A DNA stretch of 64,000 nucleotides, from assembly GCF_900188035.1 (NCBI RefSeq), contig NZ_FZNN01000013.1, positions 62,001 through 126,000 of the forward strand. The letters are read 5' to 3'. This DNA comes from Puniceibacterium sediminis. Its GTDB lineage: Bacteria; Pseudomonadota; Alphaproteobacteria; Rhodobacterales; Rhodobacteraceae. The position numbers and the translations under genes are program-made. Positions 19,294 through 29,674 of the stretch are shown one piece after another (position 1 is the stretch's first letter; each line of letters opens with the position of its first letter). Under the pieces are notes generated by a model that saw nothing but the letters and a program-made list of their open reading frames with translations, made no database searches and had not been told where the DNA came from.

Positions 19294-19328
19294 ACAGAAA
19301 CAGCCCCGATTGCACGCAATCAGGGCTG
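19294..19328 (-). terminator. Rho-independent terminator after rpmB
   Basis: On the minus strand a 13-bp stem (arms 19316-19328 and 19301-19313, one G-T pair) with a 2-nt loop is followed by TTTCTGTTTC. It lies 24 nt beyond the rpmB stop. Confidence 0.85.
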
Positions 19329-19351
19329 AGAAATCTGTTCGGGCAGAAAGA

Positions 19352-19642
19352 TCAGGCCTGAGCGACGAGCGCCTTGGCGATCTCTTTCTTGACCTTCAGC
19401 GCATCGGCCGAAAGTTCTGTATCCTTGGCCTTCGCCAAGAACCGGTCAAGCCCGCCACGGTGATCGACGCTGCGCAGCGCCGAGGCCGAGATCCGCAGCT
19501 TGATGCCACGGCCCAGAGCTTCGGACTGAAGCGTCACGTCGTTCAGGTTCGGCAGGAAACGCCGACGGGTCTTGTTGTTGGCATGGCTGACATTGTTGCC
19601 AGACATCGGGCCTTTTCCGGTCAGTTCGCATACTCGCGACAT
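19352..19642 (-). CDS. rpmB: 50S ribosomal protein L28
   Basis: A 96-residue L28 of the large ribosomal subunit. The N-terminus [21 protein letters not shown] and the RRRFLPNL motif are diagnostic. The alphaproteobacterial C-terminal extension ([14 protein letters not shown]) is present. The zinc-ribbon cysteine pairs of some L28 forms are absent, leaving one Cys, so it is the C-minus type. The start is the ATG after GAGGA. It is monocistronic, with a strong terminator. Confidence 0.97.
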   Translation of the reverse strand: MSRVCELTGKGPMSGNNVSHANNKTRRRFLPNLNDVTLQSEALGRGIKLRISASALRSVDHRGGLDRFLAKAKDTELSADALKVKKEIAKALVAQA

Positions 19643-19902
19643 GGGTCCATCCTCGTCTTTGCTCTCGGCGATAGCCAGGACCTCACCAAAAAGCCCTTGC
19701 CTCACCCAATATGAAAAGGCGCCGCAAAGCCGCGCCCAGAATCTCGTTTCGGGTGGGTAAGCGTTTCAGCCGTGCGCGTCAAGAGGCCGGGGACGGTTGG
19801 GCGTGTCAGAGGCCGATGTTTTTCGCGCCTGACCTCGGCCAAAGTGGGCGCCATCAAAAAACACTCGAAACGTTTGGGGACATCTAAGTGAACGGCGCAC
19901 CA

Positions 19903-20886
19903 TCATCCGCGCCCGGAAAGATAGCCATCCAGCAGCTCCCTGGCTGCCGCCGCCGCCGTCATCTCACCCTTACCGACCCGTTCCGAAAGTGCCGCCATGG
20001 CCCCCTTCACCGGCTCGCGCGTGAGCCGGGCGAGAAGCCCCTCACGCACCTCGGAAGCGAACCAGAAGCACGCCTGATCCGCCCGCCGTGCCGCCCAGTG
20101 GCCATTTTCGCGCCGCCAGTCGATCAGCGCCTGCATCTCTTCCCAAGCCTTTTCCAGACCGGCCTCCTCCAGCGCCGAAACGGTCAGCGCCTTGGGGAAC
20201 CCCTCAGGGTCCTGCGCTCGCTTGCGCAGCAGCCGCAGGGCCCCCGCATAATCCGCACAGGTGCGCATGGCCAAGGGTTTCAGATCCCCATCGGCCTTGT
20301 TGACCAGGATCAGATCGGCCATCTCCATGATGCCACGCTTGACGCCCTGCAACTCGTCGCCGCCGGCAGGGGCGAGCAACAGCACAAACAGATCGGACAT
20401 CTCCGATACCACCGTCTCGGATTGGCCTACGCCCACGGTCTCGATCAGGATCACGTCGAAATCTGCCGCCTCGCACAGATTGATCACTTCGCGCGTCCGC
20501 CGGGCCACGCCGCCCAGATGGGTCTGGCTGGGCGACGGTCGGATAAACGCCTTGGGGTCCCGGCTCAGATGCTCCATCCGCGTCTTGTCACCCAGGATTG
20601 ACCCACCAGAGCGCGCCGAGCTGGGATCCACCGCCAGCACCGCGACGCGCAGGCCCTGACCTGTCAGCATCAATCCAAAGGCTTCGATAAAGGTCGATTT
20701 GCCCACCCCCGGCGTTCCCGACAGCCCGATGCGCAGCGCCTGACGGCCCAGTGGTCGCAAGGCCTCCAACAGTTCGGTCGCGCGGGCACGATGATCCGCG
20801 CGTCCGCTTTCGACCAGAGTGATGCCCCGCGCCAGCGCACGCCGCTCTCCAGCAGCGATGCCCCGCGTCAACTCCTCGATATCCAT
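19903..20886 (-). CDS. meaB: MeaB/ArgK-type G-protein chaperone
   Basis: A 327-residue P-loop GTPase of the MeaB family, which protects and reloads B12-dependent methylmalonyl-CoA mutase. Visible motifs are Walker [16 protein letters not shown] near residue 60, a [19 protein letters not shown] switch segment, ETVGVGQSE and NKADGD. The start is the ATG behind AGGAGGT; a TTG 27 nt upstream overlaps that site. No mutase gene lies in the window, so its client is encoded elsewhere. It would fit with the propionyl-CoA activation by prpE at 5.2 kb. Confidence 0.9.
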   Translation of the reverse strand: MDIEELTRGIAAGERRALARGITLVESGRADHRARATELLEALRPLGRQALRIGLSGTPGVGKSTFIEAFGLMLTGQGLRVAVLAVDPSSARSGGSILGDKTRMEHLSRDPKAFIRPSPSQTHLGGVARRTREVINLCEAADFDVILIETVGVGQSETVVSEMSDLFVLLLAPAGGDELQGVKRGIMEMADLILVNKADGDLKPLAMRTCADYAGALRLLRKRAQDPEGFPKALTVSALEEAGLEKAWEEMQALIDWRRENGHWAARRADQACFWFASEVREGLLARLTREPVKGAMAALSERVGKGEMTAAAAARELLDGYLSGRG

Positions 20887-21092
20887 GCTGCCCGGACCTC
20901 CTGTAATCTCCAAAGTGATGCCCTCTCATTCCCGAGTTTGTCCACCCCTTCAGAAATGCAGACCTTCAATCCCACTCATATCCCGCAAACATTCGGGGGA
21001 GCCCGAAGCGCCTCCACCTCGCTCCGGCACATCCCACACAGACTGCCGCCCCACACTTGCCGCCTCACCTCCAATCCCGCATAACCCACGCC

Positions 21093-23540
21093 ATGACCAC
21101 CCTTCCCATCGACGCGATCCTGCCCGACCTGATCACCGCCCTGCGCGCCCGGGGTCGTGCTGTGCTGCAGGCGCCCCCCGGCGCGGGCAAGACAACGCGC
21201 GTGCCGCTCGCCATGCTCGACGCGGGCCTCACCGCGCAGACCATCGTCATGCTGGAACCGCGCCGCCTTGCTGCGCGCGCTGCCGCCGAACGCATGGCCG
21301 AAACACTGGGCGAGCCCGTCGGCCAGACTGTCGGCTACCGCATAAGGGGCGAGGCAAAGGTTTCGCCCCAGACGCGGATCGAAGTGGTCACCGAAGGCAT
21401 CCTCACCCGCCGTATCCAGTCCGACCCGGAACTGCGCGGCATCGGCGCGGTGATCTTCGATGAATTTCACGAACGCTCGCTCAATGCCGATCTTGGCCTC
21501 GCGCTCTGCCTTGAAATCGCAGGCGCGCTGCGCGACGATCTCATCCTGCTCGCCATGTCCGCCACGCTCGACGCCGCCCCGGTGGCCGACCTCATGCAGG
21601 CGCCGATCCTGACTTCGGAAGGGCGTAGTTATCCGGTCGAAACCCGCTGGCTTGACCGCCCCCTGCCCCGCGATCAGCGGTTCGAACCGGCAATGGCTGA
21701 TCTGATTGCCTCGGCGGCTGCGGAATCCTCTGGCGGCATCCTTGCCTTTCTTCCGGGCGAGGGTGAAATCCGCCGCACCGAGGCTCTGCTGAAGTCACGC
21801 CTGCCCGCTGATCATCACATTCGCCCCCTGTTCGGGGCCATGGACTTTGCCGCGCAGCGTGCCGCGATTGCCCCGGCGAAAGAGGGTCGCAAGATCGTTC
21901 TTGCCACTGCCATCGCCGAAACATCGCTCACCATCGAAGATATTCTTGTGGTCGTCGACGGCGGTCGTGCGCGGCGTGCGCGCTTTGATCCTGGATCGGG
22001 CATGTCGCGTCTGATCACCCAAAAGGTCACGCGAGCCGAGGCCACCCAGCGCGCAGGCCGTGCGGGCCGTGTGGCACCGGGCGTGGCTTACCGGCTTTGG
22101 ACGAAGGGAGAAGAGGGCGCACTTCTACCCTTTCCCCCGGCGGAGATCGAGGCCGCGGACCTTGCGGGCTTTGCCATGGAACTGGCGCTATGGGGCGCGC
22201 AGGCTGAGGCACTGCCCCTGCTGACCCCGCCAAATCCCGGCGCACTGGCCGAAGCGCAGGCCCTCTTGCAGATGCTCGGGGCACTGGACAGCGCGAACCG
22301 GATCACCGCCCATGGACGCCAGCTGGCCCGTTTGCCACTGCACCCACGGCTTGCTCATATGCTTGCCACCGCAGGGCCGAGCGCCGCACCGATGGCCGCA
22401 CTTCTGGCTGACCGCGATCCGCTGAACGGGGCGCCTTCGGACCTCCTGCTCCGGGTCGAAGCGCTGCGTGATCCGCGCCAGTTTTCCGCGACACGGCCTT
22501 ATGGCCTCAATCGTCCTGCCCTGAACCGCATCCAGACCGAAGCGCGCCGTCTGGCCAAATCAGCGCGGGCTCCGGCGAATGCTTCGATGCCTTCCCCAGC
22601 CCAGACCGCTGCGCTGGCTTATCCCGACCGCATCGGCCTGCGCCGCAAGGGCGACGCCCCGCGATATCAGCTTTCGGGCGGCAAGGGCGCGGTTCTGGGC
22701 GACAGCGATACGCTGGCCGGTGCCCGTCTGATTATTGCCACCGACCTTGATGGCAACCCGCGCGAGGCCCGCATTCGTCAGGCCATCCAGATCACCGAAC
22801 CCGAACTGCGCGACCTGTTTGCAGATCAGATCGCATGGAAAAACACCTGCCACTGGTCGAAACGGGACCGCCGCGTCACGGCCCGTCAGCAGGAAAAACT
22901 CGGTGCCATCGCGCTCGACGACCGGATCTGGAAAGACGCCCCTGCCGACGCCCTAGCCCGGGCCATGCTGGAGGGGGTACGCGATCTGGGCCTGGCCCTT
23001 TCTGATCCCGCGCGCCGCTTTGTGGCGAGGGTTGGTATTGCCCGAGCCGCTGGCCATGCCCTGCCCGACATGTCCATTGATGGATTGACCGAGCGGCTGG
23101 AGGACTGGCTACTGCCCTACCTGAGCGGTGTGACCACAGCTGATCACTGGAAGAAGTTCGACCTGTTGCCAGCCCTGCGCGCGCAGCTCGACTGGGATGC
23201 GATGCAGGCACTGGACCGGGCGGTGCCGGGCAGCTTCACCACGCCGCTGGGCCGCCAGATCCCGATCGACTATTCCGGCGAGGCCCCGGAAATATCGCTG
23301 CGTTTGCAGGAAATGTTCGGCCAGACGAGCCATCCGACCGTGGGCAACACGCCGCTGCGTGTCACCCTGTTGTCCCCCGCCGGGCGCCCGGTGCAGACCA
23401 CGCTGGATATTCCGGGCTTCTGGGATAGTTCTTACGACGATGTGCGCAAGGACATGCGCGGAAGATACCCCCGCCACCCCTGGCCCGAAAACCCACGAGA
23501 GGCCGATCCGACCCTGCGCGTCAAACCCAGGGGGACCTGA
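21093..23540 (+). CDS. hrpB: ATP-dependent RNA helicase HrpB
   Basis: An 815-residue DEAH-type helicase of the HrpB family. Motif I is APPGAGKTT near residue 33, motif II is DEFH (in IFDEFHERS), motif III is SATLD, and motif VI is QRAGRAGR. The HrpB-specific C-terminal domain ends with the typical WDSSYDDVRKDMRGRYPRHPW. The precise RNA target is unknown in most bacteria. It is convergent with argF. Confidence 0.95.
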   Translation: MTTLPIDAILPDLITALRARGRAVLQAPPGAGKTTRVPLAMLDAGLTAQTIVMLEPRRLAARAAAERMAETLGEPVGQTVGYRIRGEAKVSPQTRIEVVTEGILTRRIQSDPELRGIGAVIFDEFHERSLNADLGLALCLEIAGALRDDLILLAMSATLDAAPVADLMQAPILTSEGRSYPVETRWLDRPLPRDQRFEPAMADLIASAAAESSGGILAFLPGEGEIRRTEALLKSRLPADHHIRPLFGAMDFAAQRAAIAPAKEGRKIVLATAIAETSLTIEDILVVVDGGRARRARFDPGSGMSRLITQKVTRAEATQRAGRAGRVAPGVAYRLWTKGEEGALLPFPPAEIEAADLAGFAMELALWGAQAEALPLLTPPNPGALAEAQALLQMLGALDSANRITAHGRQLARLPLHPRLAHMLATAGPSAAPMAALLADRDPLNGAPSDLLLRVEALRDPRQFSATRPYGLNRPALNRIQTEARRLAKSARAPANASMPSPAQTAALAYPDRIGLRRKGDAPRYQLSGGKGAVLGDSDTLAGARLIIATDLDGNPREARIRQAIQITEPELRDLFADQIAWKNTCHWSKRDRRVTARQQEKLGAIALDDRIWKDAPADALARAMLEGVRDLGLALSDPARRFVARVGIARAAGHALPDMSIDGLTERLEDWLLPYLSGVTTADHWKKFDLLPALRAQLDWDAMQALDRAVPGSFTTPLGRQIPIDYSGEAPEISLRLQEMFGQTSHPTVGNTPLRVTLLSPAGRPVQTTLDIPGFWDSSYDDVRKDMRGRYPRHPWPENPREADPTLRVKPRGT

Positions 23541-23573
23541 GCGTGCAGGGTCACACCGGGAAAGACAGCAGTA

Positions 23574-24500
23574 TCAGACCTCAAGACACCAGCGCATGAC
23601 CGCCTTCTGCGCGTGCAGGCGGTTCTCGGCTTCGTCCCAAATGACCGAATTCGGGCCGTCCATCACTTCTGACGTGACTTCTTCTTCCCGGTGGGCGGGC
23701 AGGCAATGCATGAACAGCGCGTCCGGCTTGGCATGATCCATCAATGCCCGGTTGATCTGATACGGGCGCAGCATGTTGTGGCGGCGTTCGCGGGCGGATT
23801 GCGCATCGTGCATGCTGACCCAGGTATCGGCGACCACCAGATCGGCACCTTCGACAGCCTTGGCCGGGTCCCTCTCTATCGTCACCGTGGCACCGGCATT
23901 GCGGGCAAGGCCGACGAACTCCATCTCAGGGTCGAGCTGTACCGGGCCCGTGAACGTCAGATCAAAGCCGAACTGGCCCGCGGCATGTAGCCATGAGGCG
24001 CAAACGTTGTTGCCATCGCCAGCCCAGACGACCTTCTTGCCTTTGATCGGCCCCCTGTGCTCCTCGAACGTGAGAACATCCGCCATGATCTGGCAGGGGT
24101 GCGTGCGATCAGTGAGGCCGTTGATTACCGGGACAGAGGCGTATTCCGCCATTTCCGTCAGCACCGCCTCGTCGAATGTCCGGATCATGATCATATCGAC
24201 ATAGCGTGACAGCACCCGAGCGGTGTCAGCGATGGTTTCGCCATGTCCCAGCTGCATGTCATTGCCGGACAGCACCATGGTCTCGGCCCCCATCTGGCGC
24301 GCACCGACGTCAAAAGAAACACGCGTCCGGGTCGATGGCTTTTCAAAGATCAGCGCGACCATGTGGTTGGCCAGCGGTTGTTCGGTATCCGGGGTCGCCT
24401 TGGGGGCACCGCGCCGGGCGGTCTTCATCGCTGCGGCGCTGTCGATCATGCCCCGCAGCGCGCCGGGATCAGTTTTGTGGATATCGAGAAAATGGTTCAT
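23574..24500 (-). CDS. argF: Ornithine carbamoyltransferase
   Basis: Makes citrulline from ornithine and carbamoyl phosphate in arginine synthesis. The 308-residue protein carries [12 protein letters not shown] (carbamoyl-phosphate loop), [11 protein letters not shown] and HCLPAHR (ornithine/catalytic Cys). The start MNHFLDI matches the family. It follows argD by 84 nt on the same strand, so argD-argF probably form one transcript. Confidence 0.96.
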   Translation of the reverse strand: MNHFLDIHKTDPGALRGMIDSAAAMKTARRGAPKATPDTEQPLANHMVALIFEKPSTRTRVSFDVGARQMGAETMVLSGNDMQLGHGETIADTARVLSRYVDMIMIRTFDEAVLTEMAEYASVPVINGLTDRTHPCQIMADVLTFEEHRGPIKGKKVVWAGDGNNVCASWLHAAGQFGFDLTFTGPVQLDPEMEFVGLARNAGATVTIERDPAKAVEGADLVVADTWVSMHDAQSARERRHNMLRPYQINRALMDHAKPDALFMHCLPAHREEEVTSEVMDGPNSVIWDEAENRLHAQKAVMRWCLEV

Positions 24501-24584
24501 TGTTCTTGCTTTTCTTGGCGGAGTTTCGGGGGCCATGCCCCCGCACCCGTTGAAATTTCTGACCCGGAGACGTTCGAATTTCTC

Positions 24585-25760
24585 TCAGGCCGCTTCAATC
24601 GCGGTCGCGGCGGCATCAAGGCGTTGAACCGCCTCGGCAATGTCGTCGTCGGTGATGTTTAGGGCGGGCAGCAGCCGGATCACGTTATCCGCAGCCGGAA
24701 CGGTGATGACCTGCGCATCATAGCCTGCCTTGACCACATCCGCGTTCACGGCAACGCATTTGAGGCCAAGCATCAGTCCCTGCCCCCGCACCCCCTCGAA
24801 CACATCGGGGTGCGCGGCCACAAGCCCTTCAAGCTTTTGACGCAGCATGCCGGCCTTGCGGTTGACCTCGGCAAGGAAGGCCGGGTCGGCCACATGGTTC
24901 ATCACCGCAATGCCCACGGCGCAGCCCAGCGGATTGCCACCATAGGTCGATCCGTGGGTGCCTGCGGTCATGCCGCTGGCGGCGTCCTCGGTCGCGAGCA
25001 CCGCGCCAAGGGGAAAGCCGCCGCCGATGCCCTTGGCGACCATCATGATATCAGGCGTGACCCCGGCCCATTCGTGCGCAAAGAGCCGTCCGGTCCGGCC
25101 CATGCCGCACTGCACTTCGTCAAGGATCAGCAAGGTTCCGGTTTCTTCGGCCAAGGCCTTGAGATCCTTTAGCCACTGGTCCGAGAGGGGGCGAATGCCG
25201 CCCTCGCCCTGCACGGGTTCAATCAGGATGGCGGCGGTGTTTTCAGTGATTGCCGCCTTTAGTGCGTCGAAATCGTCCCAAGGCAGATGGACAAAGCCGG
25301 GCAGCAGCGGGCCAAAGCCCTTGGTCATCTTTTCCGATCCTGCAGCGGCGATGCCGGCGGAAGAACGGCCGTGAAAGGAACCTGCAAAAGTGATGATATC
25401 GGTCCGGTCAGGTTGACCCTTGTCGTACCAGTATTTGCGGGCCATCTTGACCGCCAGCTCACAGGCCTCGGTCCCGGAATTGGTAAAGAACACGGTATCG
25501 GCAAAGGTGTGTTCTACCAGCAGATCGGCCAGTTTTTGCTGCTGCGGAATCTGGTAGAGGTTGGACACATGCCAAACCGCATTTGCCTGTTCGGTCAGGG
25601 CGGCCACCAGATCAGGGTGGGCATGGCCCAGCGCGTTCACCGCGATACCAGCACCAAGGTCCAGAAATCGGCGCCCGTCCGCCTCGATCAGCCAGCTGCC
25701 CTCGCCTTTGACAAAGCTGAGCGGCGCACGGTTATAGGTCGGCAAGACGGTGGAAATCAT
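24585..25760 (-). CDS. argD: Acetylornithine aminotransferase
   Basis: Class III PLP aminotransferase of arginine synthesis, also able to serve in lysine synthesis in many bacteria. The 391-residue protein shows NSGTEACELAVKMAR, ILDEVQCGMGRTG and the PLP lysine in MMVAKGIGGGFPLGA. The start MISTVLPTYNRAPL is the family form. First gene of the argD-argF pair. Confidence 0.95.
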   Translation of the reverse strand: MISTVLPTYNRAPLSFVKGEGSWLIEADGRRFLDLGAGIAVNALGHAHPDLVAALTEQANAVWHVSNLYQIPQQQKLADLLVEHTFADTVFFTNSGTEACELAVKMARKYWYDKGQPDRTDIITFAGSFHGRSSAGIAAAGSEKMTKGFGPLLPGFVHLPWDDFDALKAAITENTAAILIEPVQGEGGIRPLSDQWLKDLKALAEETGTLLILDEVQCGMGRTGRLFAHEWAGVTPDIMMVAKGIGGGFPLGAVLATEDAASGMTAGTHGSTYGGNPLGCAVGIAVMNHVADPAFLAEVNRKAGMLRQKLEGLVAAHPDVFEGVRGQGLMLGLKCVAVNADVVKAGYDAQVITVPAADNVIRLLPALNITDDDIAEAVQRLDAAATAIEAA

Positions 25761-26171
25761 GGGTCTACCCTTTGTAAGAAGCCCGATTGGTGCCAAGAGC
25801 ACGGGGGCAAGTCAAGTTGTCAGGGGGATATCAACAGGCAAGCACCCGGTTTCCCGGGCACGGTCAGAGACTCAGACGAGTCGTCGGATATGAGATGCGC
25901 TGTTCATGGGACTGTTCTTTACAGCGCTGGCGCCGGAATACAAGCACATGTGGGTGTCTTGGTTTGGCGCGTTGGGCAGGGAGTGATCGAAGGGCGAGAT
26001 GCTCCGCGCGCAACTTTTGACCGACGCGACGTCTGGTCACATCAGGGCGATGAAACTCTTGGGCAGGATAGGGCGTTGTATCTGTGATGAAGCAAAACAC
26101 AGATCCGTTTCACAATGCCACTGACGCGGCGGCGACAGACCCCAAACAACACCTATCGAGGGATGGCTGGA
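25761..26171. other. Intergenic region between argD and the DUF3726-like gene
   Basis: About 410 nt. It must contain the argD promoter (minus) and that of the next gene (plus). A 31-codon plus frame (26087-26182, starting MKQNTDPFHNATDAA) overlaps the start of the next gene but has no Shine-Dalgarno. I see no recognisable gene, repeat or RNA here. Confidence 0.4.
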
Positions 26172-26627
26172 ATGAACAATAAGTTGGATCTTCAGACACT
26201 CGCGACACGGGCTGCCCAATCATCAGGCTTTTCTGCGGAACAGGCGGAAGTTTTTGGCCGGGCGGCGCAGTGGCACGTGGCCGAAGAACGCGATTGCGAC
26301 GCGCTGTTGATGGCGCTTGCCGACACTCGCGACAGTCCGATACTGCGCCTTCCCTTGATGCTAACGGATCTGATGGCAGCCTGTGCAGCCCTGAGCGGAA
26401 CGGCAGAATTGACGCTGAACCCAAAGGATTCGCATTTGGCGCCAAGCTATGCGCGACTACTCCCGGTGCACTTGGCAGAATGCGAAGTGGTTCAAAGGGC
26501 CGAACAGCTTCGACTGCGGATCACCACTGATGCGACACAAAGCTCAGAGATGCAGATGACGCATGTTATTCCCCCCAGTGAATTAATCCAGCGTCTGAAA
26601 CAGATTGCGCGGTCGGCGGGTTTGTAG
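26172..26627 (+). CDS. DUF3726-like protein, function unknown
   Basis: A 151-residue soluble protein. The N-terminal region (LDLQTLATRAAQSSGFSAEQ, then FGRAAQWHV) matches my memory of DUF3726 proteins, which are common in Rhodobacteraceae and have no known activity. No signal peptide, membrane span or Cys cluster is evident. The ATG at 26172 follows GGATGGCTGGA; an upstream in-frame Met would add 19 residues without similarity. It is convergent with truA. Confidence 0.65.
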   Translation: MNNKLDLQTLATRAAQSSGFSAEQAEVFGRAAQWHVAEERDCDALLMALADTRDSPILRLPLMLTDLMAACAALSGTAELTLNPKDSHLAPSYARLLPVHLAECEVVQRAEQLRLRITTDATQSSEMQMTHVIPPSELIQRLKQIARSAGL

Positions 26628-26690
26628 CGACGCAAAGAGACATTCAGGTAATTCGGTCAGTACCGATTACTGACTTAAAGCAGGGCATTT

Positions 26691-27458
26691 TCAGACGAAC
26701 GGATCGCTCGGATAGCCCACGGCCATCAGGGCCAGCCCCTGCGACGGAGCCACCGGACCACAGGCAGAACGGTCCTTTGCATCAAGCGCGTCACGAACCG
26801 CATCGGGCGTCCACCTGCCTGATCCGACACGTTCCAGCGTTCCGACAAAGCTGCGCACCTGATTGTGCAGGAACGACCGGGCACGGACGCGAAATTGGAA
26901 TTCCGTTCCCGCATCCGTCTCGACCTTGGCTATATCGAGCGCATCCAATGACTTGACCGGCGTTTTGGCCTGGCACGCCACCGAACGGAACGTAGTGAAA
27001 TCATGCAGTCCCAACAGATGTGCCGCCCCGTCGCGCATGGCGTCCAAGTCAAGAGCATGGTTCACCCGCCAGACCAACCCCGCCTCCATCGTCAAGGGCG
27101 CGCGCCGCGAGATTATGCGGTACAGGTAACGCCGCTCGACCGCCGAAAAGCGCGCATGCCAGTCGTCGGGCACAGGCGCTGCGGCGACAATGGCCACCGG
27201 TGCAGGCTTCAGATGAAAGTTCAGCGCTTCGGACAGACGGTAGGCATCCCAGTCCCTGCTCAGATCACAGTGACAGACCTGCCCACGCGCATGCACTCCG
27301 GCGTCCGTTCGGCCCGCGGCGGCAATGGTGTGCTCTCCCGGTTCCAGCCGTGAAAGGGCGGCCTCGATCGCGCCTTGAACCGACGGCTGTTCGGCCTGCC
27401 GCTGCCAACCAGAGAACGGGCCACCATGGTATTCGATTTTAAGAGCATATCTGGGCAT
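26691..27458 (-). CDS. truA: tRNA pseudouridine(38-40) synthase
   Basis: Isomerises U38-U40 in tRNA anticodon arms. The 255-residue protein has the N-terminal [14 protein letters not shown], the catalytic Asp in [14 protein letters not shown] (near residue 51), RRYLYRI and the C-terminal [13 protein letters not shown]. The ATG is preceded by AGGAGG. It is divergent from ycjX, with a 315-nt gap that shows no other gene. Confidence 0.96.
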   Translation of the reverse strand: MPRYALKIEYHGGPFSGWQRQAEQPSVQGAIEAALSRLEPGEHTIAAAGRTDAGVHARGQVCHCDLSRDWDAYRLSEALNFHLKPAPVAIVAAAPVPDDWHARFSAVERRYLYRIISRRAPLTMEAGLVWRVNHALDLDAMRDGAAHLLGLHDFTTFRSVACQAKTPVKSLDALDIAKVETDAGTEFQFRVRARSFLHNQVRSFVGTLERVGSGRWTPDAVRDALDAKDRSACGPVAPSQGLALMAVGYPSDPFV

Positions 27459-27773
27459 GCCGCCTCCTATAACGGCGCATGGGCTCAGGCAATACTTCAC
27501 GGTGCAGGGGCGCTGTATCCAGCTTTGCGGGTTTGCCCCTGACCGGAATTTTCTCAGCCCTGTGTCGTGGCGGTCTCCGCGTGCAGCGTGACACATGCAA
27601 CGCAGACGCCTTGCGTCCCATGCCTACAAAGCTAGGCTGACCTGCTGATCGACCCTTAACAAATCCGCCTCTTACCTTGGCACAGAGCGCGGACAATCCC
27701 CGCACAGGCACTGGCACCCGGGCCTGCCCGTGTCTATCTTGATCCTTGGGTATCAAACCGGGGGAACTTCCAC
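27459..27773. other. Divergent truA/ycjX intergenic region
   Basis: About 315 nt. It should carry promoters for truA (minus) and the ycjX operon (plus). I see no gene, strong hairpin or repeat that I can support. Confidence 0.35.
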
Positions 27774-29189
27774 GTGGTCATAGGAACCATCGCCGACAAG
27801 CTGACGCGCAGCGTCGAGAATGTGGCCGACACCGTGTCCGGTGCCTTCTTCGATCCCGTCATCCGGCTGGGTGTGACCGGCCTTGCACGATCGGGCAAGA
27901 CGGTGTTCCTGACCTCACTTATCGCCAATCTCATGGACCGTGGCCGGATGCCCGGCCTGCTCGCCGCTGCCGATGGCCGCATTCAGGCCGCCTATTTGCA
28001 ACCACAGCCGGACGACACGATCCCGAGGTTCGAATACGAGGATCATCTTGGTGCCCTGACCGCCCGCACACCGCATTGGCCGGAAAGTACCCGCAATGTC
28101 AGTGAACTACGCCTGTCCCTCAAAGTCCGCCCTTCGGGACTGCTCGCGGGGATACAGGGGCCGCGCACGGTGCACCTCGATCTCATCGATTATCCTGGGG
28201 AATGGTTGCTTGACCTTGCTCTCATGGACAAATCCTATGCCGAGTGGTCGCAGGAAACACTGACCCGCCTTGCCTCCCGACCCAGCGCCACGTCGTTCCT
28301 GGCGCAGGCGCAAGCCGAAGACAGCACAGCAGATCTGGAAGAGACCCGTGCCCGCAGCCTTGCCCAATCTTTCACCGCCTATCTCGAAGCCGCCCGCAAG
28401 GACGGGTATTCCGACCTGACCCCAGGGCGTTTCCTGTTACCGGGCGAAATGTCGGGGTCGCCTGTTCTGACCTTCGCACCCCTGCCCCCACAGGATAAGG
28501 CCCCCCGCAAATCGCTTTGGCGCGAGATGGACCGCCGGTTCGAGGCTTACAAGGCGCAGGTCGTGCAGCCGTTCTTTCGCAATCATTTTGCCAAGCTCGA
28601 CCGCCAGATCGTTCTAGTCGACGCCTTGGGTGCGATCCACAAGGGCCCCGCAGCAATCGAGGATCTGCGCCGGACCATGGCCGATCTGCTTTCGGCGTTC
28701 CGCCCCGGACGCAATGCGTTCCTGAGCCAACTGCTGCGGGGCAAACGGGTGGAGAAGATCCTGTTCGCCGCGACCAAGGCCGACCATCTGCACCATACCC
28801 AGCACCGCCGCCTTACCGCGATCATGGAGGCGCTTACCCGCGATGCTCGCGACCGCGCCCGCTTTGCCGGAGCGGAGACGCAGGCCATGTCGGTCGCCTC
28901 TCTGCGCGCCACGGTCGAAGAGACGATCCAGCACGACGGCCAGACGCTCGACTGCGTGCGGGGACGGCTGCTCGATACCGGCAAAGAAGCCGCCTTTTAC
29001 CCCGGTGAACTGCCCGAAGACCCTGCGCATCTGCTTGGCCCTGCGCGGACGGGGGCCGGAAAGTGGCTGGATCAGGATTATCAGATCATGTCTTTCGCCC
29101 CCGCACCCCTGTCGCTGAGCCCCGGCGAAGGACCGCCGCACATCAGGCTTGACCGCGCTGCGCAGTTCCTGATCGGAGACAAGCTGTGA
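27774..29189 (+). CDS. ycjX: YcjX-family P-loop NTPase (DUF463)
   Basis: A 471-residue dynamin/septin-like GTPase of the YcjX family, linked to envelope stress in enterobacteria but of unsettled function. Walker A is GLARSGKTVFLTSL near residue 36; a YPGEWLLDL switch segment and FAATKADHLHH (NKxD-like) are visible. The GTG start at 27774 has GGGGAA upstream. It is the first gene of a three-gene operon, overlapping the next start by 4 nt (GTGA). Confidence 0.9.
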   Translation: MVIGTIADKLTRSVENVADTVSGAFFDPVIRLGVTGLARSGKTVFLTSLIANLMDRGRMPGLLAAADGRIQAAYLQPQPDDTIPRFEYEDHLGALTARTPHWPESTRNVSELRLSLKVRPSGLLAGIQGPRTVHLDLIDYPGEWLLDLALMDKSYAEWSQETLTRLASRPSATSFLAQAQAEDSTADLEETRARSLAQSFTAYLEAARKDGYSDLTPGRFLLPGEMSGSPVLTFAPLPPQDKAPRKSLWREMDRRFEAYKAQVVQPFFRNHFAKLDRQIVLVDALGAIHKGPAAIEDLRRTMADLLSAFRPGRNAFLSQLLRGKRVEKILFAATKADHLHHTQHRRLTAIMEALTRDARDRARFAGAETQAMSVASLRATVEETIQHDGQTLDCVRGRLLDTGKEAAFYPGELPEDPAHLLGPARTGAGKWLDQDYQIMSFAPAPLSLSPGEGPPHIRLDRAAQFLIGDKL

Positions 29190-29674
29190 ATTTTTTGCTG
29201 CGCCCTGCAAGATCCACGGATGCGGGCAGTCTTGCCGCCATGATGACTGCTGCGGTTGCGGAAAACCCATGGAAACCGCGCCTGCATACCGGGGCCGAGG
29301 ATATCGCGTTTGTCGGCCACATGATCGACCGGGGCTGGGTCACTGTTGCCGAGGACCTTGAGGAGCAGCGACCCCTCGGGTTCCTTGCCCAAGATGGCGC
29401 TGAGGTGAATGCCCTGTTTGTCGCCCTTTCGGCGCGCAACAAGGGCGTGGGCCGCGCCCTGCTGGATAACGCCAAGACGACCTCTGACACCCTGACCCTC
29501 TGGACGTTCGAAGCCAACACCGGCGCACAGCGTTTTTACCGTCGCGAAGGTTTCACCGAGGTTCGCCGCACCGACGGGCGCGACAATGACGAAGGCCTGC
29601 CGGACGTCCTTTTTCGTTGGCAAAAACCCACCATGAAATCGGCCCCCGACCCCGCAGAAAAGGCACAGCCATGA
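29186..29674 (+). CDS. GNAT family N-acetyltransferase
   Basis: A 162-residue GNAT. The acyl-CoA loop is seen in ALSARNKGVGRALLDNAK (motif A), followed by LWTFEANTGAQRFYRREGF (motif B), the usual end of this fold. The GTG start overlaps the ycjX stop (GTGA) and the stop overlaps the ycjF start (ATGA), so it is translated as part of the ycjX-ycjF operon. The substrate is unknown; its position suggests it may modify something in the same pathway. Confidence 0.87.
   Translation: MNFLLRPARSTDAGSLAAMMTAAVAENPWKPRLHTGAEDIAFVGHMIDRGWVTVAEDLEEQRPLGFLAQDGAEVNALFVALSARNKGVGRALLDNAKTTSDTLTLWTFEANTGAQRFYRREGFTEVRRTDGRDNDEGLPDVLFRWQKPTMKSAPDPAEKAQP

Noticed and set aside
18978-19361. 127-codon plus-strand frame starting inside the GCCTTGA repeat
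   Set aside because: It is the C-terminal piece of the decayed DsrE-like gene followed by run-on translation after the lost stop; not an independent gene.
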